Of a DNA stretch of 64,000 bases, positions 9,525-18,382 are shown in pieces. The translations under genes and the position numbers were made by a program. Origin of the DNA: Desulfallas thermosapovorans DSM 6562 (GTDB lineage: Bacteria; Bacillota; Desulfotomaculia; Desulfotomaculales; Desulfallaceae); the NCBI RefSeq assembly GCF_008124625.1, contig NZ_VNHM01000013.1:1-64000 (forward strand), read 5' to 3'. Within the stretch, counting starts at the first letter, position 1; every line of letters begins with the position of its first letter. The notes under the pieces are model-generated. The model was given only the letters and a program-made list of their open reading frames with translations. It made no database searches and was not told where the DNA came from.

Positions 9525-9539
9525 CGTAAATCACTCCCT

Positions 9540-10031
9540 TTACTCGTACTTGCTAAGAATTTCCTCAACCTTGTCAGGCTCTACCTTGGCGTATACATCA
9601 TCATTCACCAGTACCGCGGGTGCAAGGCCGCATGCTCCAATGCAACGCACTTCATCGAGGGAAAATCTTCTGTCTTGCGTGGTGCCTCCCACATGAACCG
9701 CCAGCTTTTTCTCCAGGTGTTCAACTATCTTTTGCCCGCCCTTTACATAGCAGGCGGTGCCCAGGCAAACTTTAATACTGTGCCTTCCCTTGGGCACCAT
9801 GGAGAAAAAGGAATAAAAGGATGCCACTCCGTGAATTTCATTGAGGGACATGCCCAGTCCATCGGACACCTTCTCCAGCGCTTGTCTGGGCAGGTAATCA
9901 AATAGTTTTTGTATCCGGTGCAATACCGTGATTAATTCTTTGGGGTTGCCCCGGTACTTTTCAATAACCTGGTCAACCAGCGGGTAAAGTTCTTCTTCAT
10001 TGGGAGAGCTGCACATACATGCATGACTCAT
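9540..10031 (-). CDS. hndA: NADH-linked hydrogenase subunit HndA/HydC (NuoE-like)
   Basis: This 163-residue thioredoxin-like [2Fe-2S] protein is the first gene of the operon and passes electrons between the flavin subunit and HndD. The four-Cys pattern is CLGTACYVKG and CIGACGLAPA. I start at ATG 10031 because the minus strand carries a strong AGGAGG just upstream (bases 10038-10046). A longer in-frame start at 10151 would place the ribosome site inside the gene. The N-terminal MSHACMC is an unusual cysteine-rich leader. Confidence 0.94.
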   Translation of the reverse strand: MSHACMCSSPNEEELYPLVDQVIEKYRGNPKELITVLHRIQKLFDYLPRQALEKVSDGLGMSLNEIHGVASFYSFFSMVPKGRHSIKVCLGTACYVKGGQKIVEHLEKKLAVHVGGTTQDRRFSLDEVRCIGACGLAPAVLVNDDVYAKVEPDKVEEILSKYE

Positions 10032-10085
10032 CTTCCATTCCTCCTCGTTTAATAAAATTGCTCCCGGAATTTTCCGGTTTGGAGG

Positions 10086-10136
10086 GCCCAAGCTTGGGCT
10101 TGGACCATAAAAACTCAACACCTCCCGTAGTACGGG
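10086..10136. other. Two short perfect palindromes in the hnd leader
   Basis: GCCCAAGCTTGGGC (10086-10099) is a perfect 14-bp palindrome and CCCGTAGTACGGG (10124-10136) a perfect 13-bp one. Both lie between the Rex site and hndA, so they would be in the mRNA leader. Their role is unknown; operator half-sites or mRNA hairpins are possible. Confidence 0.5.
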
Positions 10137-10272
10137 GGTAGTATTCTTCAAATACCTGCATGCACCGGTTACATAAAACCAGCATGACTTGCCGTCGCGT
10201 CAATGCCTGTAACCTTACCTTTCCCGCGATAGTGCCATCGTTTGCTAACAAATTAAATGTTTACCAATAAAA

Positions 10273-10290
10273 TTGTGCAAATATTCACAA
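10273..10290. promoter_or_regulatory. Rex (redox-sensing repressor) operator
   Basis: TTGTGCAAATATTCACAA matches the Rex consensus TTGTGAANNNNTTCACAA at 13 of 14 fixed positions. It sits 240 bp upstream of hndA. Rex senses the NADH/NAD+ ratio and typically represses NADH-oxidising hydrogenases until NADH builds up, which fits this operon. Confidence 0.8.
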
Positions 10291-10720
10291 ACTATGGTAA
10301 TATAAACCTTAAAATTATAACAAATAAATTATAGCAAATAAATTAACAAATGGTACTGGTGATATTTGCTTGATTCAGTTCAAAATCAAAGAAAGAATAG
10401 ATTTTATGTTGTGCGGAGATTGGTGACTTAAGTAGTGCGGCGTTTTATACAGCTATATTACGAAAATACTGCAGAATTATTTTGTTAATACTATTAGTTT
10501 TGCTAATACAAATCATTATATTTAATTATACTTTATAACTATAATAAAAAAAGAAAATAAAAAAAGCAATAGGTTTTTTATAAATTTAATAAAATATCTC
10601 ACAAAATGGTTGATTGTATTTGCTTTATCATGGGAGTCAGGTATCTTGTTTGCAAAATTTTTTGATAAAGCAGGATTTTTAACCGGACCGTCAAATCTAC
10701 TAACAATATAAAACTTAATC
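10291..10720. other. AT-rich spacer between divergent hydrogenase and formate dehydrogenase operons
   Basis: About 430 bp of strongly AT-rich sequence with no convincing gene. Short frames here lack ribosome sites and have biased low-complexity composition. It must contain promoters for at least the formate dehydrogenase transcript. No clear -35/-10 pair stands out. Confidence 0.5.
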
Positions 10721-10825
10721 ATGTGCTCCGAGTTTTTCTGCCTAAAGCGGATTGGCCATGGCAGTTAAGCCGTTGGGTAAAATCGGAAACGAGTTTGCCT
10801 CCCGTGGTTGGAAAGGGGCTTGTTA
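10721..10825 (+). promoter_or_regulatory. Molybdenum/tungsten cofactor (Moco/Tuco) riboswitch candidate
   Basis: The segment shares the ordered blocks of the second candidate at 18901: CTCCGAG, TAAAGCG followed by GATT, GGAAAC, GCCTCCC and GGAAAGG. Helices: GCTCC (10725-10729) with GGGGC (10815-10819), and CTGCC (10738-10742) with GGCAG (10760-10764). The block between the inner helix and GGAAAC is not clearly base-paired here, which would suit the variant proposed to sense tungsten cofactor. A terminator follows at 10908 and a formate dehydrogenase gene after that. Recognised by pattern, not by a covariance search. Confidence 0.7.
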
Positions 10826-10907
10826 AATCAGGTAGAGAATCTTTTAGGTGCATACTTTGCGCCGTGTTTTAGTGCCTGATAAATAATTTTGAGATTAACG
10901 CAAAAAG

Positions 10908-10933
10908 TCTCCGGCCATGGCTGGAGATTTTTT
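10908..10933 (+). terminator. Riboswitch-controlled terminator before fdhA
   Basis: TCTCCGGC (10908-10915) pairs with GCTGGAGA (10920-10927) around loop CATG, with one G-U pair, then six T. It lies between the riboswitch candidate and the gene, so it is the likely off-switch. Confidence 0.75.
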
Positions 10934-11038
10934 GTGTTTCCGGGTCACTTTTGTTCCAGTAACGGCGGCAGGTTCACCGGTTGCTGTGGCAAGGCAACAG
11001 ACTGCGGAGCCATTAGACTAATGAAAAGGAGTGGTTGG

Positions 11039-13729
11039 ATGGCGGAAATGGTCAACTTGACTATAAACGGTCAGCAAATCGAAGTCCCGGCAGGTACTAC
11101 GGTATTAAATGCCGCCGAGCAAACGGGCATTCACATTCCCAGGCTTTGCTATGAACCGGATCTCAGTCCCTTTGGCGCGTGCCGTTTATGCGTGGTGGAA
11201 ATCGAAGGTATGCGCAACCTGCCGGCCTCTTGTGTAACCACGGTAACCCCGGGTATGGTTGTGCAAACCCATTCGCCGGCAGTAATTGAGGCCAGGCGTA
11301 CCATATTGGAATTATTGATCGCCAATCACCCCCAGGATTGCCTTACCTGCGAGAAAATGGGGGACTGCAAGCTGGCTCAATACTGTTATGAATACGGCGT
11401 CAAGACAACTCCCTTTGACGGGGAAAAACATGATTATGCCATTGAGGAAAGCAACCCCTTTATTGTTCGCGACCTGAACAAGTGTATTTTGTGCGGCAAG
11501 TGTATCCGGGCCTGTGCCGAGATAACCGGCAAGAATAACCTGGACTTTGCCTACCGTGGTTTTAATACCAAGGCCACCACATTTTATGATGTACCCTTTG
11601 TGGAATCGGATTGTGTTTTCTGCGGCAACTGTGTTTCGGTATGCCCCACCGGGGCACTGGCCGAAAAACAGATCAAGGGCAAGGCCAGAAACTGGGAATT
11701 GCAAAAGGTGAGGACCACCTGCCCATTTTGCGGTACGGGCTGCAGTTTCGACCTGTGTGTTCATGACGGTCGCGTGGTGGGGGTTAAATCAAGCCCGGAC
11801 GGTACGGTAAACAGCCGTGCCCTGTGCATTAAAGGAAGGTTCGGCTGGGACTTTATTTATAGCGATCGCCGGCTCACTACCCCTTTAATTAAACGCAACG
11901 GTAATTTCGAGCCCGCTTCCTGGGACGAGGCGTTGGATTTGATTGCCGCCAGGCTAAGCGAAATAAAAAACAGGTATGGTGCCGATTCCTTTGCCGCCCT
12001 CAGTTCGGCCAGGTGCACCAATGAAGAGAATTACCTGGTGCAGAAATTTACCCGGGGGGTGATGGGCACAAATAACGTGGACCATTGTGCCCGTACCTGA
12101 CACGCTCCCACGGTGGCCGGTCTGGCCACTTCTTTCGGCAGCGGCGCAATGACCAACTCAATTTCGGAAATTGAGCAGGCTGAACTGTTATTATTGATAG
12201 GTACCAATACCACCGAAGCACACCCGGTTATTGGTTATAAAATGAGGCAGGCAGCCCGCCGGGGGGCAAAACTGATTGTTGTGGACCCGCGGCGGATAGA
12301 ACTGGCGGAGGAAGCTGATTACTGGCTGCGTATCCGGCCCGGTAATGATATTCCCTTCCTGAACGGGTTAATGCACATCATCATTAAAGAAGGGCTTTAT
12401 GACCGGGCCTTTGTGGAAGAGCGAACCGAGAATTTTGAGGCGCTGAAGGAAACCGTTGAGAAATATACCCCGGAATACGTGTCCGGTTTGACCGGTATAC
12501 CGGTGCAGGATTTGTATGACGTGGCCCGTCTCTATGCCGGTACCGACAAGGCGATGATTTTTTATACCCTGGGTATTACCGAGCACGTATGCGGGACAAA
12601 CAATGTCATGAGTATTGCCAACCTGGCCATGCTCACCGGCCACCTGGGACGCCCGGGCACCGGGGTGAACCCGATACGGGGTCAAAACAACGTGCAGGGT
12701 GCCTGCGACATGGGGGCGCTGCCCAATGTGTTTACAGGCTACCAGAAGGTGATTGACCCGGCAGCCCGGGAAAAGTTCGAGAAGGCCTGGGGCGTATCCC
12801 TGTCCGGTGACATTGGGCTGATGATTCCCGAAATGTTCGATAAAGCCAACTCCGGTGAGCTGAAAGCAATGTATATCCTGGGTGAAAATCCCGTGCTCAC
12901 TGACCCCAACAGCAATCATATCCGCTCCGGCCTGGAGAAGTTGGAGTTTTTGGTGGTGCACGAGCTGTTTCTGACCGAAACCGCGGCATATGCCGACGTA
13001 GTATTGCCCGCCGCCAGTTTTGCCGAAACCGATGGCACCTTTACCAATACCGAGCGCCGGGTGCAGCGGGTCAGAAAGGCGATTGAGCCGCTGGCGGGCA
13101 AAACCAACTGGCAGGTAGTGGCCGAGCTTTGCACAAAGATGGGCTATCCCGCAAATTACAGCAGTGCGGAGGAAATTTTCAATGAAATGGCCTCCCTTAC
13201 GCCCTCTTATGCCGGTATCAGTTATGCCCGGATAGAAGAAAAGGGCATCCAGTGGCCGTGTCCCACCGCCGATCACCCGGGTACGCCGTATTTGCACGCC
13301 AACACATTTGTCCGGGGCAAGGGCCTGTTCCAGTCCATCGAGCATATTCCGCCTGCGGAAATGCCGGACCAGGAGTATCCCTTGCTGTTGTCCACTGGCC
13401 GCATATTATACCACTACAACGTAACCACGCCTTATTCCGCCGCCATAAACAGCATGTGGTCGGAGGAATACGCCGAGGTTAACCCCGAGGATGCCGCCCG
13501 TTTGGGGCTGAATACCGGCGACACCGCCAGGGTCACTTCCCGGCGCGGGGAAGTGACCACCAAAGTACAGGTTACCGACCGGGTACCCCCGGGGATGGTG
13601 TGGATGTCCTTCCACTACGGGGATACTCCCACCAATGCCTTAACCAGCGATGCCCTTGATCCGGTGACCAAAACCGGTGAATATAAAGTATGTGCCATTA
13701 AAATGGAGAAAATGCAGGAGGCAGTATAA
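11039..13729 (+). CDS. fdhA: Selenocysteine formate dehydrogenase, molybdenum/tungsten subunit with NuoG-like N-terminus
   Basis: This 896-residue enzyme interconverts formate and CO2. N-terminal part: [2Fe-2S] domain (residues 1-80), His/Cys [4Fe-4S] site (NHPQDCLTCEKMGDC) and two ferredoxin clusters (CILCGKCIRAC, CVFCGNCVSVCP). From about 227 comes the bis-MGD domain with its own cluster CPFCGTGC. The in-frame TGA at 12098-12100 falls in VDHCART-U-HAPTVAGL, exactly where FdhF/FdhA proteins carry catalytic selenocysteine (residue 354), and the frame continues intact to 13729. The architecture matches Moorella-type FdhA. Start ATG 11039 follows AAAAGGAG at 11024-11031; a longer frame from 10889 overlaps the terminator and is rejected. 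Confidence 0.95.
12098..12130 (+). promoter_or_regulatory. SECIS element for selenocysteine insertion
   Basis: After the UGA, GGTGGCC (12112-12118) pairs with GGCCACT (12124-12130) around loop GGTCT (12119-12123). The Escherichia coli fdhF SECIS has the same GGUCU loop, also 18 nt after its UGA. That is the site bound by SelB. Confidence 0.9.
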
Positions 13730-14761
13730 ATGAGAAAAATCCCTGTTGCTGAAGCGGTGGGTACAACACTGTGCCATGACATCACCCGTATCGTCCCCGG
13801 TCAGGAAAAGGGGCGCGCCTTTAAAAGGGGGCACGTTATCACACCCGCGGATATTCCAAAGCTTCAGGATCTGGGGAAGGAGCATATTTTTGTCTGGGAA
13901 AAAGGTGACGACCTGGTGCATGAGGACGAGTCTGCTTTGCGCCTGGCCCGGCATGCCGCCGGGCCGGGCCTGGAGTGGGGCGAGCCCAACCAGGGCCGGG
14001 TCAATCTCCGGGCCACATGCGACGGGCTGCTCAAAGTGCAGGTGGACAGGCTAAATATGCTGAACAACCTGGACGGGGTGATCATGTCCACCCTGCACAA
14101 TAACCGGTCGGTGGCGGCAGGCCAGAACGTAGCCGGGACCAGGGTTATTCCCCTGGCCATTGAACGGCATATTCTGGAACAGGCTGAGGCCATCAGCAGC
14201 CGGCCCGGGCCGTTAATCTCGGTTAAACCCTTCCGGTCCCTCTGGGTGGGTATTGTCACCACGGGCAGTGAGGTGTATACCGGGCGTATCCAGGACGGGT
14301 TTTGCAGTGTTTTGAAACAGAAAACAGCTCCTTACGGCGCCAGGGTGCTGGGACAGGTTATTGTGCCCGATGACCCCGGTATAATTTCCATGGAAATACG
14401 CCGGTTTGTTGGTGAAGGGGCGGAGCTGGTTCTGGTGACCGGCGGTATGTCGGTGGATCCCGATGATGTTACCCCCACCGGTATCAGGGGTACCGGTGCC
14501 GAGGTTGTTTTTTACGGCGCGCCGGTGCTGCCCGGGGCCATGTTTATGATGGCTTATCTCGGCCATGTGGCTGTTTGCGGGTTGCCCGGGTGTGTCATGT
14601 TTAACAAGGCCACGGTATTTGATATTGTGCTGCCCCGTATATTTGCCGGGGAGCGCTTGAGCCGCGGGGATATGGTCGCCCTGGGGCACGGTGGCTACTG
14701 CCAGGAATGCGCTGACTGCCGTTACCCGGATTGCTCCTTTGGCAAATCAGCCATGGTTTAA
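13730..14761 (+). CDS. Molybdopterin-binding (Mog/MoeA-like) protein with Cys-rich tail, formate dehydrogenase copy
   Basis: This 343-residue protein starts at ATG 13730, directly after the fdhA stop, with AGGAGG inside the end of fdhA. The C-terminal half is a MoaB/Mog fold: TTGSEVYTGRIQDGF, then VTGGMSVDPDDVTPTGI and the GAPVLPGAMFMMAY, GLPGC segments that bind molybdopterin. It ends in a cysteine-rich tail, CQECADCRYPDCSFGK (CxxCxxCx4C), which could bind zinc or an Fe-S cluster. A close paralogue lies at 19147. The role is probably cofactor handling or delivery to FdhA. Exact activity is unknown. Confidence 0.85.
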   Translation: MRKIPVAEAVGTTLCHDITRIVPGQEKGRAFKRGHVITPADIPKLQDLGKEHIFVWEKGDDLVHEDESALRLARHAAGPGLEWGEPNQGRVNLRATCDGLLKVQVDRLNMLNNLDGVIMSTLHNNRSVAAGQNVAGTRVIPLAIERHILEQAEAISSRPGPLISVKPFRSLWVGIVTTGSEVYTGRIQDGFCSVLKQKTAPYGARVLGQVIVPDDPGIISMEIRRFVGEGAELVLVTGGMSVDPDDVTPTGIRGTGAEVVFYGAPVLPGAMFMMAYLGHVAVCGLPGCVMFNKATVFDIVLPRIFAGERLSRGDMVALGHGGYCQECADCRYPDCSFGKSAMV

Positions 14762-14776
14762 ACGGGGGAAATTAAA

Positions 14777-15982
14777 ATGCTGACAAATGTAACCCTTGAA
14801 GAGGCCTGTGAACTCATTACCGGCAACCTTATTCCCTTGCCCGGGCAATCCGTGGCACTGGCAGAGGCCGCCGGCCGCGTTTGTTACCAGGATATTTATG
14901 CCGCCCGTGATTTGCCTCCCTGCAGCCAGTCGGCGGTGGATGGTTATGCCGTGGCGATGGGAGATGAGGTTTGTAACCAATTTCAATTAAAAGGCAATCT
15001 TGGGCCGGGTGATTACCCGGATTTTTCCCTGGCACCGGGCCAGGCCGCCGGTGTGGTTACCGGCGGGCCGGTTCCCCCGGGCACCCGGGGTGTTATACCC
15101 TGGGAGTTTGCCGAAGTAAAGGGTGAGTATATTACCACCACCAAAGCTCTAAATCCCGGCGATAATATCAAGCCCCGGGGAGAGGACTTCCGCCGCGGTG
15201 ATATTGTCGCCCGGCGCGGTAATATCGTTGGACCAGGGCTGGTGGGTGTCCTGGCTGCTTGCGGTAATGGTAAAGTAAAGGTCTTTGCCCGGCCCAAAGT
15301 GGCTGTTTTAGGCCTGGGGCGTGGAATTGTGCCCTATCACGCGGTGCCCGCTCCGGGCGAAACCAGGGACTGTAACGGCCCGGTTCTGGAGGTCCTTGCC
15401 AGGCGTGAAGGCGCCGAAGTGCTGGGGGTGGAGACAGCTGGCCATATGGAGTCGGCCGGGGGCAGGGAATGTCTAAAAAAGCTGCTGCGGAAGGCTGATG
15501 TGGTTATAACCACCGGCGGTGCGGCTTCGGGCGCTTACGACCAGGCCCTCGATTTAATCAGGCAAACCGGGGCACGGGTTTTGTTCTGGGGGGTCAGGAT
15601 TAAACCGGGCAGCCACAGCGGGGCTGCAGTACTTGATTCCAGGCTGATTGTTTCGTTGTCGGGTAATCCGGCCGCCTGTGTGGTGGGTTATCACCTGCTG
15701 GTCGCCCCGGCGCTGCGCGCCCTGCAGGGGCTGGACCCGCAACCGGCGCGTTTTGACGCGGTATGTAAAAACCGGTGGCCTAAAAAAGGCGGGACCCGCA
15801 GGTTTGTAAGGGGCTATATTTCCAGGAATCAAAATCAATGGCAGGTTAACTTTCTACCGGGACAGAAGTCCAGCATGCTCCGCTCTTTAATCGACTATAA
15901 CGCTTTAATTGATTTGCCCGCCGGGCACCCGCCCGTAGAAGAAGGACAAAGGGTATCGGTCATTCCCCTGTTTACCCTTTAA
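14777..15982 (+). CDS. moeA: Molybdopterin molybdenumtransferase MoeA
   Basis: This 401-residue protein inserts molybdate into adenylated molybdopterin. It shows the MoeA order: N-terminal LPPCSQSAVDGYAV, the beta-barrel domain with VTGGPVPPGT and the GDNIKPRGEDFRRGD motif, the MPT-binding TTGGAASGAYDQ region, RIKPGSH, and SLSGNPAACVVGYHLL, then a C-terminal domain. It starts 15 bp after the previous gene with GGGGGAAA upstream, so fdhA, the molybdopterin-binding gene and moeA probably form one operon under the 10721 riboswitch. Confidence 0.93.
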   Translation: MLTNVTLEEACELITGNLIPLPGQSVALAEAAGRVCYQDIYAARDLPPCSQSAVDGYAVAMGDEVCNQFQLKGNLGPGDYPDFSLAPGQAAGVVTGGPVPPGTRGVIPWEFAEVKGEYITTTKALNPGDNIKPRGEDFRRGDIVARRGNIVGPGLVGVLAACGNGKVKVFARPKVAVLGLGRGIVPYHAVPAPGETRDCNGPVLEVLARREGAEVLGVETAGHMESAGGRECLKKLLRKADVVITTGGAASGAYDQALDLIRQTGARVLFWGVRIKPGSHSGAAVLDSRLIVSLSGNPAACVVGYHLLVAPALRALQGLDPQPARFDAVCKNRWPKKGGTRRFVRGYISRNQNQWQVNFLPGQKSSMLRSLIDYNALIDLPAGHPPVEEGQRVSVIPLFTL

Positions 15983-15984
15983 AA

Positions 15985-16013
15985 GCGTGCCTGTTCGGTT
16001 CCCTTGGGCACGC
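15985..16013. terminator. Hairpin after moeA
   Basis: GCGTGCC (15985-15991) pairs with GGCACGC (16007-16013), just after the moeA stop. It is followed by CATCTTTAG, a weak T run. Confidence 0.55.
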
Positions 16014-16017
16014 CATC

Positions 16018-16081
16018 TTTAGTACTTTAATCCCCTGGCGCTTAACATAAATATGGTAGCATAATTCCTTAAAGTACTAAA
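16018..16081. repeat. 13-bp perfect inverted repeat
   Basis: TTTAGTACTTTAA (16018-16030) and TTAAAGTACTAAA (16069-16081) are perfect inverted copies 38 bp apart, in the space between converging moeA and modC. Either a second terminator structure or terminal repeats of a tiny element. Confidence 0.65.
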
Positions 16082-16124
16082 ACAGATCCGGGCTGTGCTG
16101 GATAAGGCCACGGCCCGAATCTGT
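16082..16124. terminator. Long hairpin between converging moeA and modC
   Basis: ACAGATCCGGGC (16082-16093) pairs with GCCCGAATCTGT (16113-16124), 11 of 12 positions. It probably ends the modABC transcript and/or the moeA transcript. The next 90 bp to modC show nothing further. Confidence 0.6.
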
Positions 16125-16213
16125 TGTTGCTATTTTGCCCATAGTGGTAGCTCCCTTTTCCGGCGTAGCAAGCTTAACTGCGGTTGTTTTGATATGTCTC
16201 TGCAAAAAATAAC

Positions 16214-16897
16214 TTAACAGCTAAAACTGGAGGCCCGGGGTATCTGTGTCAAACCGGTGCCTGGTAATCCCTTGTTCAATGTTAATATCTCATCCCCCAA
16301 AAAGCCTGCATCATCTTCATCGTGAGATACAATAACAAAGGGAATTTGCCATAGTGTGTGGATGTCTTTGAGCTCCCGCCTGAGTTTTATCTTGGAGTTT
16401 TTATCCAGCGCGCTGAACGGCTCGTCCAATAGCAGTAATTCCGGCTGTATCGCCAGCGCCCTGGCCAGGGCCACCCGCTGTTTCTCGCCGCCGGACAGGT
16501 GTCGCGGGTAACGGTCCTTTAGGTGCCCCACTCCGAAGGAGTCCAGTAAATCCAAGGCGTTCACCGGGGCGCCGGCAAGGCGTTGTTTGCTGTTTTTTAA
16601 ACCATACATGACGTTTTGCTTGACGGTCATGTGGGGAAACAGGGCATAATCCTGGAACAGGTAGCCCACGTTTCTCTTTCTGGTGGGGATATTGATTTTA
16701 TCCGCCGAGGAATAAAGGGTTCTGCCATTTAGGCGGATAATACCCGACGTGGGTTTGCGCAGCCCGGCCAGGCAATGCAGGACCGTGGTCTTGCCGGCCC
16801 CGGAGGGTCCCCACAGCACCAGGATACGATTGTCCAGCTTTAGTTCCAGGTTTAATTCAAAGTGCCATAATTTTTTAACAATCCTGGCTTCAAGCAT
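16214..16897 (-). CDS. modC: Molybdate ABC transporter ATPase ModC (short form)
   Basis: The 227-residue ATPase drives molybdate uptake with ModB and ModA. Walker A is GPSGAGKTT, signature LSGGEKQR, Walker B LLLDEPFSALD, and the switch His lies in IVSHDEDD. It stops after the nucleotide-binding domain. The C-terminal TOBE/molybdate-binding domain of classical ModC (about 350 residues) is missing, so no molybdate feedback through that domain is expected. It is the last gene of modA-modB-modC. Confidence 0.88.
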   Translation of the reverse strand: MLEARIVKKLWHFELNLELKLDNRILVLWGPSGAGKTTVLHCLAGLRKPTSGIIRLNGRTLYSSADKINIPTRKRNVGYLFQDYALFPHMTVKQNVMYGLKNSKQRLAGAPVNALDLLDSFGVGHLKDRYPRHLSGGEKQRVALARALAIQPELLLLDEPFSALDKNSKIKLRRELKDIHTLWQIPFVIVSHDEDDAGFLGDEILTLNKGLPGTGLTQIPRASSFSC

Positions 16898-16914
16898 TGT
16901 TGTATCACCGTAAA

Positions 16915-17586
16915 TTAAAATTTTTGTTTCTTGGCCCAGCGGTTGACCCAGTAAATAACCAGGAAGCTGAAAACCGTAATTATGGCCACCAGGGTCCGGG
17001 CTGTGCCGTCATCACCGGATTCCACGGCAAAGTAAATGGCCAGGGGAATGGTCTGGGTCTGGCCTGGGATGTTGCCCGCCACCATCAATGTAGCCCCGAA
17101 TTCCCCCATGGCCCGGGCAAAGGAAAGCACCACTCCGGCCAGAATGCCGGGCCAGGCCAGGGGCAAGGTGATGGTGAAAAAAATTCTGATTTCACTGGCA
17201 CCCAGTGTCCGGGCCGCCTTTTCATAATTAACATCCACGCTTAGAAAAGCTCCCTTGGCGCTCTGGTACATCAGGGGAAAGGCCACCACGGTGGAGGCCA
17301 ACACCGCCGCCCACCAGGTAAAAATAAGGGTTAATCCCAGGCCGGCCAGGGTATGCCCCAGCAAGCCGTTTTTGCCGATGATCATCAAAAGACCATACCC
17401 GATGACCGAGGGGGGTAGCACCATGGGCAAGGTAATCAGGGCTTCCAGCACATCCTTGCCGGGAAACTCCAGGCGGGAGAGAAGTCTGGCCAGGGGCAGG
17501 CCGGTGATTAAAACCACCGTGACGGCAATCAGGGCCACCCTGATGGAAAGGAACACCGGAAACCAGTCATTTAATTGCACAAACAT
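16915..17586 (-). CDS. modB: Molybdate ABC transporter permease ModB
   Basis: This 223-residue membrane protein has about five or six hydrophobic segments and the EAA-type cytoplasmic loop (YEKAARTLGASEIRIFFTITLPL) that docks to ModC. Length and pattern (LPPSVIGYGLL near the middle) are typical of ModB/CysT permeases. It begins 1 bp after modA ends, so the genes are cotranscribed. A tungstate permease is hard to exclude on sequence alone. Confidence 0.9.
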   Translation of the reverse strand: MFVQLNDWFPVFLSIRVALIAVTVVLITGLPLARLLSRLEFPGKDVLEALITLPMVLPPSVIGYGLLMIIGKNGLLGHTLAGLGLTLIFTWWAAVLASTVVAFPLMYQSAKGAFLSVDVNYEKAARTLGASEIRIFFTITLPLAWPGILAGVVLSFARAMGEFGATLMVAGNIPGQTQTIPLAIYFAVESGDDGTARTLVAIITVFSFLVIYWVNRWAKKQKF

Positions 17587-17587
17587 A

Positions 17588-18382
17588 TTATGGTGCCTTT
17601 AATTCTCCGGGGTTTTTAAAACCGTACCGGGCAAATATTTCCCTTGCTTCCGGACCGTCAAGGAAATTCATAAATGCCTCTGTTGCCGCTTGCTGTTTGG
17701 TGTTCTTGATGATGGCCATGGGGTAGACGATGGGTTTATGTGTATCTGCCGGAGCCGCCGCCAACACTTTGATATTATCGCCCATCAGTGCATCTGAATG
17801 ATAAACCAGCCCGGCATCCACGTTTCCGGTTTCCACATAGGTCAGCACCTGGCGCACATCTTTGGCCAACACCAGCTTGGGTTGGATGGCATCCCACAGG
17901 CCCATGCCGGTCAGCGCCTCCCGGGCATACTTGCCGGCGGGTACTGACTCCGGCGCACCGATGCTGATTTTGTTGACCTGATCCCCGGTGAGCTCATCAA
18001 AGCCGCTCAAGGGGCTGTCTTTGCCTGCAATGAGGACCAGTTCGTTGCCCAGTAAATCGCTCCTGGAATCCTCAATAATGAGCCCTTTCTCTTCCAGGGC
18101 ATCCATTTGGGATTGGCCTGCGGAAATAAACAGGTCCACCGGAGCTCCTTCCTCAATCTGTTTTTGCAGGGCGCCCGACGATGCGAAGTTATAAGTGAGG
18201 GTAACATTTGGATTTTCCCTGGTATACACTTGCTCGATTTCCCTGGCTGCATCCTGCAGGCTTGCTGCCGCAGAAACGGTGAGATTGATTTTTTCGCTGC
18301 TATCGTTGTCGCCGCAGCCGGTGAGGACAAGTAGAAGGATAAACATCCCCAAAGGTAATAGCAGTAGTCTCTTCATCTTCAT
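17588..18382 (-). CDS. modA: Molybdate-binding lipoprotein ModA
   Basis: This 264-residue extracellular solute-binding protein has a lipoprotein signal (a basic KMKRLLLL start, hydrophobic stretch and LTGC lipobox). The mature part opens with VSAAASLQDAAREIE and contains FASSGALQKQIEEGAPVDLFIS, the ModA oxyanion-binding pattern. GAPESVPAGKYAREAL and DAGLVYHSDA are also family motifs. It is the first gene of modABC, which supplies the molybdenum enzymes on both sides. Confidence 0.93.
   Translation of the reverse strand: MKMKRLLLLPLGMFILLLVLTGCGDNDSSEKINLTVSAAASLQDAAREIEQVYTRENPNVTLTYNFASSGALQKQIEEGAPVDLFISAGQSQMDALEEKGLIIEDSRSDLLGNELVLIAGKDSPLSGFDELTGDQVNKISIGAPESVPAGKYAREALTGMGLWDAIQPKLVLAKDVRQVLTYVETGNVDAGLVYHSDALMGDNIKVLAAAPADTHKPIVYPMAIIKNTKQQAATEAFMNFLDGPEAREIFARYGFKNPGELKAP

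Noticed and set aside
9997-10251. 84-codon minus-strand frame in the hndA leader
   Set aside because: Out of frame with hndA, no ribosome site, overlaps the true hndA start and its AGGAGG.
10522-10722. 66-codon minus-strand frame in the AT-rich spacer
   Set aside because: Low-complexity Phe/Lys/Ile-rich translation without ribosome site; runs up against the riboswitch.
12098-12100. In-frame TGA splitting formate dehydrogenase into two genes or a pseudogene
   Set aside because: It falls at the known Sec position (CART-U-HAP) and is followed by an fdhF-like SECIS, and the frame continues intact.
12368-13345. 325-codon open frame on the minus strand inside fdhA
   Set aside because: Antisense shadow of a conserved enzyme; no ribosome site and no recognisable domain.
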